From Tillus elongatus (taxonomy: Eukaryota > Arthropoda > Insecta > Coleoptera > Cleridae), in NCBI GenBank assembly GCA_964006375.1, contig OZ023270.1:54390036-54454035 (forward strand): a DNA stretch of 64,000 bases, read 5' to 3'. The notes under the pieces are model-generated. The model made no database searches, was not told the origin of the DNA, and was given only the letters and a program-made list of their open reading frames with translations. Of the stretch, positions 10,490 through 21,565 are shown piece by piece. How positions within the stretch are numbered: position 1 is the first letter of the stretch; the number at the start of each line of letters is the position of its first letter. The translations under genes and the position numbers were made by a program.

Positions 10490-12058
10490 AAATAATAAAG
10501 CCAATAACTAGTAAAACTAAACATCAACAATAAACAGGAAACTAGAATTTTACGGAGGATGCTATGGGGATAATTACCTAGTTCAGGAGGTTTTCAAAAT
10601 TTCGACCGTTTTTGCTATGCACAAACGGCACCTTTTCTGAACATGTTTTGTTAATCAGTTTATTAAGGCTGAAAAGTGTAAAAGCTTGCAACACCGCGAG
10701 TTTTATGTCTTTCTCTACATAAATAAATGAAAAATGTATAATCCACTTACCGTATTTTCGCTATCAAATCCAATAAGCCAACTTAACTGGGGAGACCAAT
10801 GTCGTATGTAAAACCATTTTGTGTTGAATTACGCTATTCAAAGTTACAACTCGAAACTTGATAATTAAACTATTTCCTTATTGTCAATGGTGAACCGGTA
10901 ATTGTTGTAAAATAAATTAATTTCATCGTTTTGTAAAAGTTTTAAGTGTATCTTTAATTTAATTGACATTTTTATGAAAGTGTGAGTATACATTATCACA
11001 CGTAATTTGTCTAATTTCTAGAAATTATATGTTCGTAAAATAGAACTGAGTTTTAATTAAATAAAGAAACAATCAAAATGTTATTTGCTGATTTATCTTA
11101 AATATAACTTATCTCATATTTTCTTCTAGGAACTGTACCAAAGGCCAAACTCATTTGAAGTAGCTTTTACGAATTATTAACAACACGTAAATAAAATTTT
11201 ATATTATAGATGTAATAACTGGATAAATACCTTTACTAATTAAGTTGTAGATAATAAATTAATAATATTAAAAGAGTGACTTCTGTTTTACCATAGAGCA
11301 TTATTAATTGTAATTTTTTGAAGGTCTACACAGGCGTAATAACTTATTAATATACGGTTACACGTATCTATTGAGAAATATTATCATTAAATAGTAACTA
11401 TAGATTAAAATAAATAAAATATGTAAAAACAAATTTTGTATACTTAGTACATGAACAGGTATAATTATTAGAACGGTTACTACATTAAATCAACATAAAT
11501 ATCATATAGTAACTTAATTATTAAAGATCCAAGATGGTTATGCGGGCTGGTTTGGTGTAAGTTCGCATCCTAGACAAGACAAAATGAATTTGTTTCTTTC
11601 AAGAACTAATTCAAATATCACCATTCCGTCCGAAACTGTTCAAATTATCCAATTACCACAGTTATCATAGCAGTTCATAAAAAACTGAATTTTTGCATTG
11701 CAAAAATAAGTTAAAAATGTTTACAGTAACAATATCTAAAATAAAAATATTGTAGCGCAGTAACCGTGTTATATTTTCAAATTTTTATTTAAAATTTCAA
11801 ATAATTATATCACTATTCTTCAATAACCTAGAAAATTCAATTCTAGTATATTCTGTTCCCGGTTTAAACTGAATATGTGTAAATACCAAATTTTATCGAA
11901 ATAGATATTTTATTCTAGGATGTACATTTTATATAAAGACAATTCGTTTTTCTTTTTAAACCGATTAAGACAAGCAATAGAAATTGATCAAAACCACGCA
12001 AGTTTTATCAAAATCAGCTACCTTTTAAGTTAACGCAATTGTTAAATGCACCTCTAAC
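10490..12058. other. AT-rich stretch without recognised features
   Basis: About 1.6 kb of low-GC sequence with stops in all frames and no terminal repeats that I can see. It holds no gene, tRNA or recognisable transposon piece. Confidence 0.5.
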
Positions 12059-12076
12059 ACCCCATTTTAAAGGTCA
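12059..12076 (+). repeat. 18-bp direct repeat, left copy (possible target duplication)
   Basis: ACCCCATTTTAAAGGTCA. The identical 18 bases occur at 16968-16985. They bound the whole TCAGG array / LINE-C / TCAGG array cassette. The last five bases (GGTCA) coincide with one repeat unit, so the informative part is 13 bp. Confidence 0.75.
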
Positions 12077-12333
12077 GGTCAGGTCAGGTCTGGTCTGGTC
12101 AGGTCAGGTCTGATCAGGTCAGGTCAGGTCAGGTCAGGTCAGGTCAGGTCAGGTCAGGTCAGGTCAGGTCAGGTCAGGTCAGGTCAGGTCAGGTCAGGTC
12201 AGGTCAGGTCAGGTCAGGTCAGGTCAGGTCAGGTCAGGTCAGGTCAGGTCAGGTCAGGTCAGGTCAGGTCAGGTCAGGTCAGGTCAGGTCAGGTCAGGTC
12301 AGATCAGGTCAGGTCAGGTCAGGTCAGGTCAGG
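12072..12333 (+). repeat. (TCAGG)n array, beetle-type telomeric repeat
   Basis: About 52 units of GGTCA/TCAGG with only a few variant bases (TGGTC, TGATC, AGATC), so it is quite homogeneous. TCAGG is the telomeric unit of Tribolium castaneum and many other beetles, replacing the ancestral insect TTAGG. The array is interstitial here, followed directly by the poly(A) tail of LINE-C on the opposite strand. It could also be an ordinary pentanucleotide microsatellite, but the R1-clade element and the second array argue for a telomeric origin. Confidence 0.8.
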
Positions 12334-14972
12334 TTTTTTTTTCGAGAGGGAGGGGAAAATCTTCAGAAGACATTCGGTCATCGAGCTGTGTTGAATTCGT
12401 TCTCTCTGGAGAAATGCCTTACCAACTAAAAACCACCTCCCACAGTGCGAAGCAGGCCTGGAACTACCTTTCGGTATTACTTCAGACCAGCTTCTCCTTA
12501 TGTAGCAGCTGTGCTATATTTTTTTTCATTTCCTGGTCCCTTTTCCTCATTATTTCCGTAACCACACTTTATATTGTTTTCCATTTTGTTTCTGTCTCTA
12601 ACATATGCTTGAATATGTTCTCTGCTGTCAGTTCTTCTCCAGTCTCCTTTGTAGCTCGTTCTCTTATCTCGTCCCACCTGATGCATTCTAGAACCGCGTG
12701 CTGTGGTGTTTCATGTTCTCCACAGTGGATGCACGTATCAGTGTTCGCCAGCCGGAATCTTGCCAGGTAGGATCCGAAGTTGCCGTGCCCAGTCAGGAAC
12801 TGCGTTAAGTAGTATTCTACTTCTCAATATTTTCGGGTAACCCAGGGCCTTATTTCTGGGATTAATTTCTTTGTCCACTGTGCTGTCAATGTTTCCTCCT
12901 GCCATTCTTGCTGCCATTTGCTCATCGTCTTCTCCCGTCTTCTGTTTTGATCAACTTCTTGTTTTCATCTTTCCCATATGTGCGCTCTGCTACAAGTAGC
13001 TGTATGGGAATCACTCCTGCTATGACCTCCGCTGCCTTAGTTGAAACTATTCGGTAAGCACTTGTTATTCTAATTGCCACCTTTCTCTGTATACTTTCTA
13101 ATAATTTCCTCAATTTTGTTGCCTCAATCAAATCTCTCCATGCTGTAGCACAATATAATATGATGGAGTTAACAACGCTGCACAGTATCCTTATTCTACC
13201 TGCTCTTGGGCCACCAGCATTCGGCATTAAGCGGCTCAGGACAGCTGCAGTTTTCTCTGCTTTTTCAGCAACGCTCTTCACATGGAAGCTCATATTCATG
13301 TTATGCCCAATTTTCAGACCAAGATATGTTAGGCTTCTCTATGATTCTATTTCTAACTTCCCAGTTCTAGCTGTAACGGTTTTTAGGCTTCTTCTGCCTG
13401 TCAGTATTACCACCTCCGTTTTCTGTGGTGCTAGTTGTAGTTGCTTCTTCTGCATCGAGATTTCAATATTTCCAATCGCCCACTCTATTTGTTCTTCAAT
13501 ATCTTCTTTGGCTCTCCCGCACACTATCACGGCTAGATCATCGGCATATCCTACAGTGGTCCAATGTTCCAAAGGGTCGGACCCAGAACCGATCCCTGTG
13601 GAACACCACTTGTCACGTTCATTGATAGACTTTCGTCTACCAATATCTTCCTTTCCTTCAAGTAGCTGCAGACTAATTTAATGAGGTACGGTGATATTCG
13701 CCTTTCCTTTAATGTCTCTATTATTCCATTCCACGGCACTGTATTGAAGGCATTTCTCACGTCGAGCGTTACCAGAGCTGCATAGTTGTCGCTATTTTCT
13801 CTTGCCTGTTTTACTAAGCTTTGTACTTTTTGCACAGCGTCCATCGTAGATAGTCCTCTTCTAAATCCATGTTGGGTAGGTGCAAAATTTCCCATCTTTT
13901 CGATTTCATCGAGCAGTCTTTTATTTATGAGCTGTTCATAGAGTTTAGCTAACAGGTTTAATAGACATAGGGGACGGTATGACTTTTGCCTTGTTTTTCG
14001 ATTAGAACTAATCTACCTATTTTCCATTCCTTAGGAAAATGACCTATTTTTAAGAGTCTGTTAAGCGTTGGTTCGAGCAGTTCAGGTTTCTGTATTGCAA
14101 CTATCCTAATCAATTCTGGTGGAATTCCGTCAGGTCAGGTTTCCCCCCTTTATTCTGTTTCATGCATCTTTTATTTCTTCCGTGGTGAACGGCTGTATGT
14201 TGCCTTCTTCTACATCTATTGGCGGCCATTTCACTACCTTATGCTTAGGGAATAATTCCTTGGCAATCTTTAATTGTTGCTCATCGGAGCATTCAACAGG
14301 TGAGTGCATACCTATACGCCCAGTAACAATTTTGTACCCTGTGCCCCTTATATCTCTGTCTATGTCCTCACATAGCTTGCTCCATGTTAGTTGTTTTGCT
14401 GTTGTGATAGCTTTTTTTAGTGTGCTTCAGCATTCTTTATAGTTGTATTGTATCTTTGCTCGCCTGTTTTCTTCTATGTTGGCTTTACTATTTGCTCTGG
14501 TTACTTCTCTCTGTGTTTTGAGGCACTTTCTTCTTAGTTCAGCGATTTCCTCTGTCCACCAGTAGGCCCCTATGCGACCGTATTTTGCGTGTTTCTTTCT
14601 TAGCACTGTGTTACATGCGTTTATCAACACGTTTTCTAGGTCTTTCGCATTTTGGATACCGTTTTCGCGTTTGGCCTCTTGTTCTACCTTCTCAAGTAGT
14701 TGTTTCTGCTTCTGGCTGTTGTATATCCATCCCCTTCGGTGCAATCGATTCTCGTTTCTGCTTAATGTGTCTTATATTTCTATTTGTAGAGTTTTATGAT
14801 AGCTCAGGTTTTCCTCCTGATCGATATACCACTTCACGGATCGACCGAGACTTGTTGAGCACATCGTGACATCAATGTAGGAAGATCCTCTATTTCTCTG
14901 GAATGTCGGTTCTTTTCCATCATTTAGGATGATATAGTCTTTTTGACTAATCCATTCTGTAAGCAGAGTTCC
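12334..14972 (-). pseudogene. LINE-C, R1-clade non-LTR retrotransposon, main part
   Basis: Minus-strand ORF2. After the HINE insertion it resumes in the endonuclease with GTLLTEWISQKDYIILNDGK and SSYIDVTMCSTSL. The linker reads AYWWTEEIAELRRK near 14530, then RT: TQHGFRRGLSTMDAVQKV near 13870, VTLDVRNAFNTVPWNG near 13740, SGVPQGSVLGPTLW near 13590 and GYADDLAVIVCGRA near 13540. The C-terminal Cys motif CIHCGEHETPQHAVLEC near 12730 is C-x2-C-x8-H-x4-C, as in R1-clade elements. No RNase H follows. The 3' end is a 9-base poly(A) (12334-12342 on the plus strand as T) joined to CCTGA repeats. R1-clade TRAS/SART elements of silkworm and Tribolium insert into telomeric repeats. Frameshifts show it is dead. 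Confidence 0.85.
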
Positions 14973-15105
14973 TTTTAGTGAATTTTATTTAAAAAAATTC
15001 ACTAATAGAGAGGTATCGATGGTGAGACTTTGCAAAAAAATTTTCAAATGAGCGCGAATTAGGACCCCTAGAACCCATATCCGGGGTCAGTTTCAATGTT
15101 TATAT

Positions 15106-15195
<90 letters not shown>

Positions 15196-16085
15196 ATGTA
15201 TGTATCTATGTATGTATGTATGTATGTATCCGTCTGATAACTCAAAAATAATTAACCGCTTTAAATAAAACTCGGCAAGTAATGGCTTGGATGAGTTCGT
15301 TAGCCAGGAAAATCGGACAGGGTTTTCCGGGAACATTTTGAATGGTTTTCAAAAAAAATTTTTATCCGAAAATAACAAAGATGTTTCGATAAAATTTGGT
15401 GTACATATTGCTTTAGGAAAGACCTAACTATGTGCCAAAATTCAGCTTTCTAGGGTTACAGAAAATTGAGCTATTCAAATTTGAAACATTTATGTTTAAT
15501 ATGACCGCATTTCATTGTCAATACGAGATCTAGTATGTTGTTGCCGTGGTAACGGAATTGCGCAGGTCTGTTAGACGCTGTAACTAACATTTACCGTATG
15601 ATATAAGATCGTTTATATTATTATGTTTATTTGCTTGTGTCGACGAATTATTTGTGTCATTTGGGAAATTTTTATATACAAGTGCAAGTAAAGCTGAATA
15701 TAATTATTATTATACAAGAGACGAGAAAAAATTGTATAAGTTAATTATAGGGTGTCTTGAGCTGCATCTTATAAAATTATTTTGACAATCACCGGCTGGC
15801 CCACAAGTCGATCGTTGGTGATCCCTACAAATTTTTTTCGAACAGCCTTATTTTATTGCATTTTTTATCGAAATATGTTTGTAAGAAAAAAAATCAAGAC
15901 ACAGTAAGTGCGTTTTGGTAGCAAATTTTCATTAAATGCTTCACATTTCAATAACTCAATTTGCTATTAACCTAAGATTTGTTGGATAGAAAACCAACGT
16001 TTAAGGTATATTGTCGGAAAATTTTTGTACATTTTCAAACAATAAGTTATTTTGGTAAAATATGGCACATTGTTTCTACTATATA
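14973..16085 (+). mobile_element. HINE-like element copy C (subfamily II)
   Basis: Begins in a T run with AGTGAATTTT and its inverted partner. The second block reads GAGAGGTATCGATGGTGAGA, distinguishing this subfamily from copies A and B. An (AT)n tract with GTAT variants (15107-15237) is followed by the core (CCGTCTGATAACTC). Core-like sequence runs to about 16085, where similarity to the family stops. It is inserted in LINE-C endonuclease coding sequence. Confidence 0.75.
15107..15237. repeat. (AT)n plus (GTAT)n tract in HINE copy C
   Basis: AT dinucleotides followed by TGTATGTA-type tetranucleotides, a composition also seen in copies D and E. Confidence 0.95.
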
Positions 16086-16198
16086 TTTTGCTCATAACCT
16101 TATCTCGTTTCTGTGCTTCTGTGTGCGTTAAAATGGTGTATCTGCTTGTCATAATAAGGTTACTTAAAGCACGAGGGATATACTGTTTGGTTTGTTTT
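16086..16198. other. Unassigned 113-bp spacer between two HINE copies
   Basis: Sequence between the last recognisable part of copy C and the start of copy D. It is not needed to rejoin the LINE-C reading frame and I cannot assign it. Confidence 0.4.
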
Positions 16199-16334
16199 AT
16201 TAGTGAATTATTATTTTAAAAAATTCGCTAATAGAGAGGTATCGATGCTGAGACTTTGCAAACATTTTTGCAAATGAGTGCTAACTAGCACCGCGAGAAC
16301 CCATATTCGGGGTTAGTTTCAATTTTTTTTATAT

Positions 16335-16432
<98 letters not shown>

Positions 16433-16758
16433 CCGCACGATAACTCAAAAAGTTATTAACCGATTTTGATTAAATTCAGCAAGAATATTTCTTTTAATCA
16501 TGGCTTAGATAAGTCCGTTAGCCAGGAAAATCGGACAAGGTTTTCCTAGAACATTTTGAGTTTCCTTTCGAAAAAAATTTTTGTCTCTAAAAATTACAAA
16601 ACTATTTTGATGAAATTTGGTGAATATGTTGCCTTGTGAAAGTCATTACTATATGGCAAAATTTAACTTACTAGGTTTATATAAAATTGAGTTATGCAAA
16701 TTTGAAGCATTTAATAAAAATTCACTACCATAACGAACTTGCTGCGTCCCGAATTTTT
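16199..16758 (+). mobile_element. HINE-like element copy D, short full-length form
   Basis: About 560 bp with both ends: TTAGTGAATTATTATTTT at the start, AT/GTAT tract at 16331-16434, shortened core, and 3' end AAAATTCACTACCATAACG followed by the hairpin partner GCTGCGT and CCCGA before a T run. It shows the minimum architecture of the family. The LINE-C endonuclease resumes directly after it. Confidence 0.85.
16331..16434. repeat. (AT)n plus (GTAT)n tract in HINE copy D
   Basis: Internal microsatellite of copy D. Confidence 0.95.
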
Positions 16759-16761
16759 TTT

Positions 16762-16835
16762 GCTTTCTACTGGCGATCCCTAGCAATGTGCCTTAGCGTT
16801 AAAATCCCCCTATTATTATCTTCTTTTTGTGCTGT
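16762..16835 (-). pseudogene. LINE-C 5' end (APE endonuclease fragment)
   Basis: The minus strand encodes GDFNAKAHC-stop-GSPVES. GDFNAKH..WGS is the catalytic loop of R1-clade APE endonucleases, and the stop (TAG) replaces the conserved Trp codon (TGG). The next residues of the domain are found at 14972, across the two HINE copies. Upstream the coding sequence ends abruptly at TCAGG repeats, so LINE-C is 5'-truncated within its endonuclease. Confidence 0.8.
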
Positions 16836-16967
16836 TCAGGTAAGGTCAGGTAAGGTCAGGTCAGGTCAGCTCAGGTCAGGTCAGGTCAGGTTAGGTCTGG
16901 TCAGGTCAGGTCAGGTCAGGTCAGGAGAGGTCCGGTCAGGTCAGGAGAGGTCAGGTCAGGTGAGGTT
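16836..16967 (+). repeat. Degenerate (TCAGG)n array
   Basis: About 26 units, many diverged (TAAGG, GAGAGG, TCCGG), on the upstream side of LINE-C. Orientation is the same as the array at 12072. It is older-looking or less homogenised than the downstream array. Confidence 0.8.
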
Positions 16968-16985
16968 ACCCCATTTTAAAGGTCA
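16968..16985 (+). repeat. 18-bp direct repeat, right copy
   Basis: ACCCCATTTTAAAGGTCA, identical to 12059-12076, at the outer edge of the degenerate TCAGG array. Confidence 0.75.
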
Positions 16986-18437
16986 TAAAGAAATCAACAT
17001 CATATCGCAAATCTGAAGTGCCCATGTCATGGTTAGTCAAGTAACATCCGTTTGAAAAAGTAATAAACTTGCAATATTACTTAAATGATTTGTTGCTTTT
17101 TAGATGTTAATTAATAAACCTTAACTATACCTTGTAACGCTTCACTTTTACGGCTGGATATATTGCCTAAATGCATTTCACATTTGTATTAAAACTCTGG
17201 ACTAATTCCTTAATAAACACGCATCAATACCTGCCAGACAATTCGCTACAGACACTCGAATTTATAACTTATTAATTTAAAATAATCATACACGTTTCCT
17301 TTTGGCAATACCGACAATTCAAGTCTTAAGAAAATGGTAATGTGAAGCTACAAAAATGTTCTTTCGATTATACCTACGTCTGCACTTATCTTTCGAAAGA
17401 CGGGTCATGTTCAAGGGATTTCTCAGCTTTAAAATCTGTTAAATCACACGCTTGCGGCAACAGCAGCAATGTTTAGTTTCACTTCGGAAATTGAGATATC
17501 AGTAATCACTTTATCCACAATTTTGTATCGACAAAGATACATTACCTAAATATTATTGTTGGAACAATAGTGATTTCCCGTTTTTCTTGTTATGTGTGCA
17601 TTTTTGATCATTGTCGTAACTATATTGTAGTAATGCCAATACATTATACTTTTTAAGTGCACTTTATACACACAAAAATAGCGCTGCTAGTTGAATCATA
17701 ACTTCCACATAGCTGTGATAATCTACTCTCTTAAGAAAGGCATTCTTATGAAATAAATCTGTGATAATCTACTCTCTTAAGAAAGGCATTTTTATGAAAT
17801 AAATTTATGATCCATGACTTCCCCACAAAGAAAAGATTTGGATTCCTATACCCATGAACTTCTGAAACGTTATATTACACGAGTGCTAACGAAAATATGT
17901 CAATTTTCACCAAATCACCCCTCATTTATTCCCTACCCCCTGAGGCGATCTTACCCAAAAACATTTCGGAGTGTTCCTTTGTCGGGTGCTAACTGGGTAC
18001 CAAATTTGAAGATGATATTTCAATTCGTTCGAAAGTTATTGCGCCTACTAACGGACGTACAGGTCGACAGACGTCCGGTACGCGGCGCATCTTTAACACT
18101 AAATGTTGTGGTGACCACATATCTTTGGTATACTGAAGAAAGACTGATTAAACTTGGCACTCACCATACAAAAATATGATCCCGATCTTGTCGTCATGAT
18201 TACAATTTTCTTGTAGACAGTAATTGACAATTGGGTCTGAAGTTGCGTACTATTCAAATGATTCATTTTTATTGCAATTTTCATTTGATTACATTAGTTT
18301 TTCAATTTAATTGATGACGCAAAAGTACTGTTAAGTGCATCAAAAAAATTAAATCGAAGTGAACCTGAAATTATTTTACAGCTACGTAAACTAAGCGAAG
18401 ATGGGGCATAAGTTTAAAATTCATAAAAATACTTTTG
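16986..18437. other. Sequence without recognised genes
   Basis: Mostly AT-rich, with one 46-bp tandem duplication noted separately. An open frame of 121 codons at 17814-18179 has no features that I recognise and is probably chance. I see no transposon ends. Confidence 0.45.
17713..17804 (+). repeat. 46-bp tandem duplication
   Basis: Two copies of a unit starting CTGTGATAATCTACTCTC, period 46, with one mismatch region (ATTCTT versus ATTTTT). Confidence 0.9.
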
Positions 18438-18559
18438 TCATTTACTATCAATAATAGATGAACTACGTATAAGTTTCCTAGTGCAATAATTCGGTCCGAT
18501 CAGATCTCTTCTCATTCGCAACAGTTTGATAAATTTGTAATTTAACTTATTAATAACTT

Positions 18560-18695
18560 GAACCTCAGTAAACGTACTTATTTCGAATTTTCGGCACGAT
18601 ATTGATTTCTTAAGATATTTAAAATGAGTTGCCACACGACATGGGAATCCATTTAAATAAGGACGTGCATTGTCGTGTTGGATAGGGGGTTCAGT
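18560..18695 (-). pseudogene. Tc1-like transposase, C-terminal fragment
   Basis: The minus strand encodes PPIQHDNARPYLNGFPCRVA followed by THF. This resembles the second catalytic Asp block of Tc1/mariner transposases (QxDNARPH). Orientation agrees with the helix-turn-helix fragment at 19741-20010, so both are probably one Tc1-like copy split by LINE-D. The remainder of the catalytic domain is unreadable. Confidence 0.5.
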
Positions 18696-18699
18696 TAAC

Positions 18700-19740
18700 C
18701 CTCGTAAATATGGTAGTTCAAACTGGATCACTACAGAGACAACCTTGTCTGATGATTACGGGCACGATAAGCACCGCACCATAAGGCGTTCTGAAAGTTC
18801 CCCCTTAACATTCCACATTCTTCACATTTGGCTGGAGAGGGAGGCTAGGTGGGCCACGTACAGATTAAAACACACGGCTGATGGCATGCTGGAGGCAATC
18901 AATTTAGGAAGGACTGGACTCCTCGATGAAATTGAGAGTCATGAGGTTCTGGGAATGGTCTCAGATCTGATGCCTACTAAGACCAGTAGAGATCTGTCTT
19001 TCAAGACCGTCCTTCCGGACAGGGAGGACTAAGAATGGAACCAAATGATCCTATTGAGGGCAGATCTCTGCTCGTACACTGACGGCTCCAAAACCGATTA
19101 AGGGGTAGGAGCTGGCGCATATGAGAGCAAGAATACCATCTAGCCTCGGAAAGTATGCAAGCATACACCAGGCAGAAGTATATGCCATCAGATGTGTGCG
19201 ATGGAAATTATACAAAACCATTGCACACACAAATCGGTTAAAATATATTCAGGTAGCCAAGCTGCAATAAAGGCACTTGGTTCCTACCGTTACAATTCAA
19301 AAACGGTATGGAGTTGTAACTCTGCTCTCAACGAACTAAGCAGTTGTAGTGAGGACTGGATACCAGGTCACTCAGACCTTGATGGAAATGTAGAGGCCGA
19401 CGCGCTTGCCAGGGGCGGCGCCCGGGAGTACTTTATCAGATCAGAACCTGTGTCGGTGATATCATCATGCACAGCAAAATGCACCTTAAAGACATGGGCA
19501 GATAGAAGGACAGCCTAGCGATGGCAAAATCTGTCAGGATTAGCACATTCTGAGGCCTTCATAAATGGAATTTCAGAACCAGGGGATAAAAAACTTCCAG
19601 AGATAAACAGACAACTCTGGTCGGCCTGTATACAAGACTCCGCCGCTTGTGTCACCACATGCACCGTATTGGTCTCGGTCAAGAGACCGAGTGCCGGCTG
19701 TGTATAAAAAGTGACGAAACAGCAGAGCACGTACCATAAA
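18700..19740 (+). pseudogene. LINE-D fragment with RNase H
   Basis: The plus strand reads WLEREARWATYRLKHTADGM (post-RT), then RNase H: CSYTDGSKTD near 19075 (first Asp), QAEVYAIRC near 19175 (Glu) and YSGSQAAIKALGSY near 19245. In the last of these the second catalytic Asp is Gly. WIPGHSDLDGNVEADALARG follows near 19360. The Cys-type end ECRLCIKSDETAEHV is near 19700. It is 5'-truncated after RT, with several stops and frame changes. It appears inserted in a minus-strand Tc1-like transposon. Confidence 0.8.
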
Positions 19741-20010
19741 AATGGTGTATACGAACGAAGCCCAACTGTGATATATCGTTGGCATAAAGACTCTTTGTTG
19801 AAAAACTCCCACCCAAGCTTCTCCATCGACCGTGTTGTGGAAACTTTGTCTTGTAAAGCCGCAATCCTCAAATGACCATCTTCACATGGTGAAGTTGCTC
19901 GAGATCGTCCGGATCCATGACGACGGTTATGGATTCTTTTTTCAGACTACCTGGGCCAGCACTGTAACACTCTTAACACGCCACACACTATGTGGCCGGA
20001 AATTTGTCTG
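19741..20010 (-). pseudogene. Tc1-like transposase, DNA-binding fragment
   Basis: The minus strand encodes NRRHGSGRSRATSPCEDGHL, then LRIAALQDKVS and QRYITVGLRSYTPF. This is the second helix-turn-helix of Tc1-like transposases (GRPRATT..EDR..RxA......L.AGLRSRRP). N-terminal sequence beyond about 20010 is too decayed to follow. Confidence 0.6.
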
Positions 20011-20683
20011 ATTGAAAAACCGGCTTCCCAATGCATCCCATTTCGAATTCACTTATATGATTGTAATTGTTCTGTAAACGACGCATAGGCATAATGACTT
20101 AGTGACTTAATAAATTGAGTAGAAATTGCTACGAAATATAACATCAAACATAAAGCAACGCAAATTTAAAGACATAATTTTTTTATAAACAAATTAAAAC
20201 AGTGTACATTTGTTAGAATTTCTGCCCATATTGTTATCATTTCTTATCACAGACAATACATAGAGTAGTATAGAAAATTTCATTGCAATTGGTCACTCTT
20301 ACTGGGTGTTCAGTTTTTTTAAGTAAGTATATGCTGGTGAGACAGAGGCAAGCAATTGTCAACTGGCTGGCGCGTTGACTAGACTAGACTCAAATGTCAA
20401 ATGATTTAGCGTTTTCCATCCTTGTCTAGGCGACAACAATGACCGCATTTTAGAGGCTTACCTCCCTAACTGTGTTTCCGGCCCAAAAACCAAAATTAAA
20501 TTTCTTTTTCAGTAAAACTACGTCGACATATTTTTGAAGCTACCAACATTGGAGATATGTTCCTAATAAGTCTTTTTGGTCACTGTTTTAGAAAAATGTA
20601 TTAAGTCACAATCATAATTGACATATTGACATGTAGCGTTGCATACGAAATATTGCTTAAGTTAAGACACTGTAGAATGTTTA
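20011..20683. other. No recognised feature
   Basis: AT-rich sequence with stops in all frames. An ACTGGGTGTTCAG motif at about 20310 resembles a mariner terminal repeat but has no visible partner. Confidence 0.4.
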
Positions 20684-21231
20684 ATGGGTCAAATATATAA
20701 TTTGACAAGGAAGGTACGATTCCTCACCTGGAGGTTCAAGAGCTTTCGCCAGATATTTTCTGTACAACAGCTGTTTCCTTTGTATGACGCTCTGTTTAAG
20801 CCACATTTAACATATGGGATACTTCTTTGGGGTGGTGCTACAAACAATTATATATGCATGCTGGAAAGGGTGCAAAAATGGATCCTCAAAATAATACTTA
20901 AAGAGAATATTACATATTCAACGGAGAGTTTATATACTGAGTCCAGTGTGTTCGATATTAAACAGTTGTTTTGCTTTTCGCTTTTAAGTTGGCAGCATCG
21001 AAACGTAAATCAAAGATTAGGTATAGGCAATGAGTATTTTACTAGAGGAAGTCTTCAGGCGGTTTGTGTGCCTAGAGTCAGGAAGACGCTATCTCAACGA
21101 GCGTTTTCTTATCTTGCCCAAAGATTTATAATACAATACCGAGCGAATATAAGAGAATAAATGGAATTAACTTGTTTAAGGCAAAAATCACAGAGTGGAT
21201 CAAGGCTAAATCCGGAATGGAGATTCACAGT

Positions 21232-21233
<2 letters not shown>

Positions 21234-21303
<70 letters not shown>
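21234..21303. repeat. (AT)n microsatellite in LINE-E 3' region
   Basis: AT array directly after the coding end of LINE-E. Confidence 0.95.
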
Positions 21304-21305
<2 letters not shown>

Positions 21306-21499
21306 GTTTACTATTCTCAGGAAAAATAGACATATTGGTGTATTTTATTTGGAAAATCAGTTTGCGTACGGTTAATAAATGATTGAGCGTCAGTATTTGA
21401 ATATATGTGTGTAAATGGCCGGTGAATATGACTGATCGTGTGAGTGTATATTGGTGTGTGGGATATAAGTATACAATTGGGCGATTGAATGCGTTTGTG

Positions 21500-21565
21500 G
21501 ATGTGTGTGTGTGTGTGTGTGTGTATGATGTGTGTGTGTGTGTGTGCGCGCGCGCGTGTGTGTGA
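21500..21565. repeat. (TG)n microsatellite with CG core
   Basis: GTGT runs interrupted by ATGA and GCGCGCGC. Confidence 0.9.

Noticed and set aside
12072..12333. CRISPR-like array
   Set aside because: The unit is a 5-bp head-to-tail repeat without spacers; eukaryotic context.
12414..14869. Plus-strand open frames over LINE-C
   Set aside because: They are shadows of the minus-strand RT and endonuclease coding sequence.
12072..16967. A true chromosome end inside the window
   Set aside because: Both TCAGG arrays are short, in the same orientation, and flanked by ordinary sequence on both sides.
17814..18179. 121-codon open frame
   Set aside because: No motif recognised, no neighbours that support it, and length compatible with chance.
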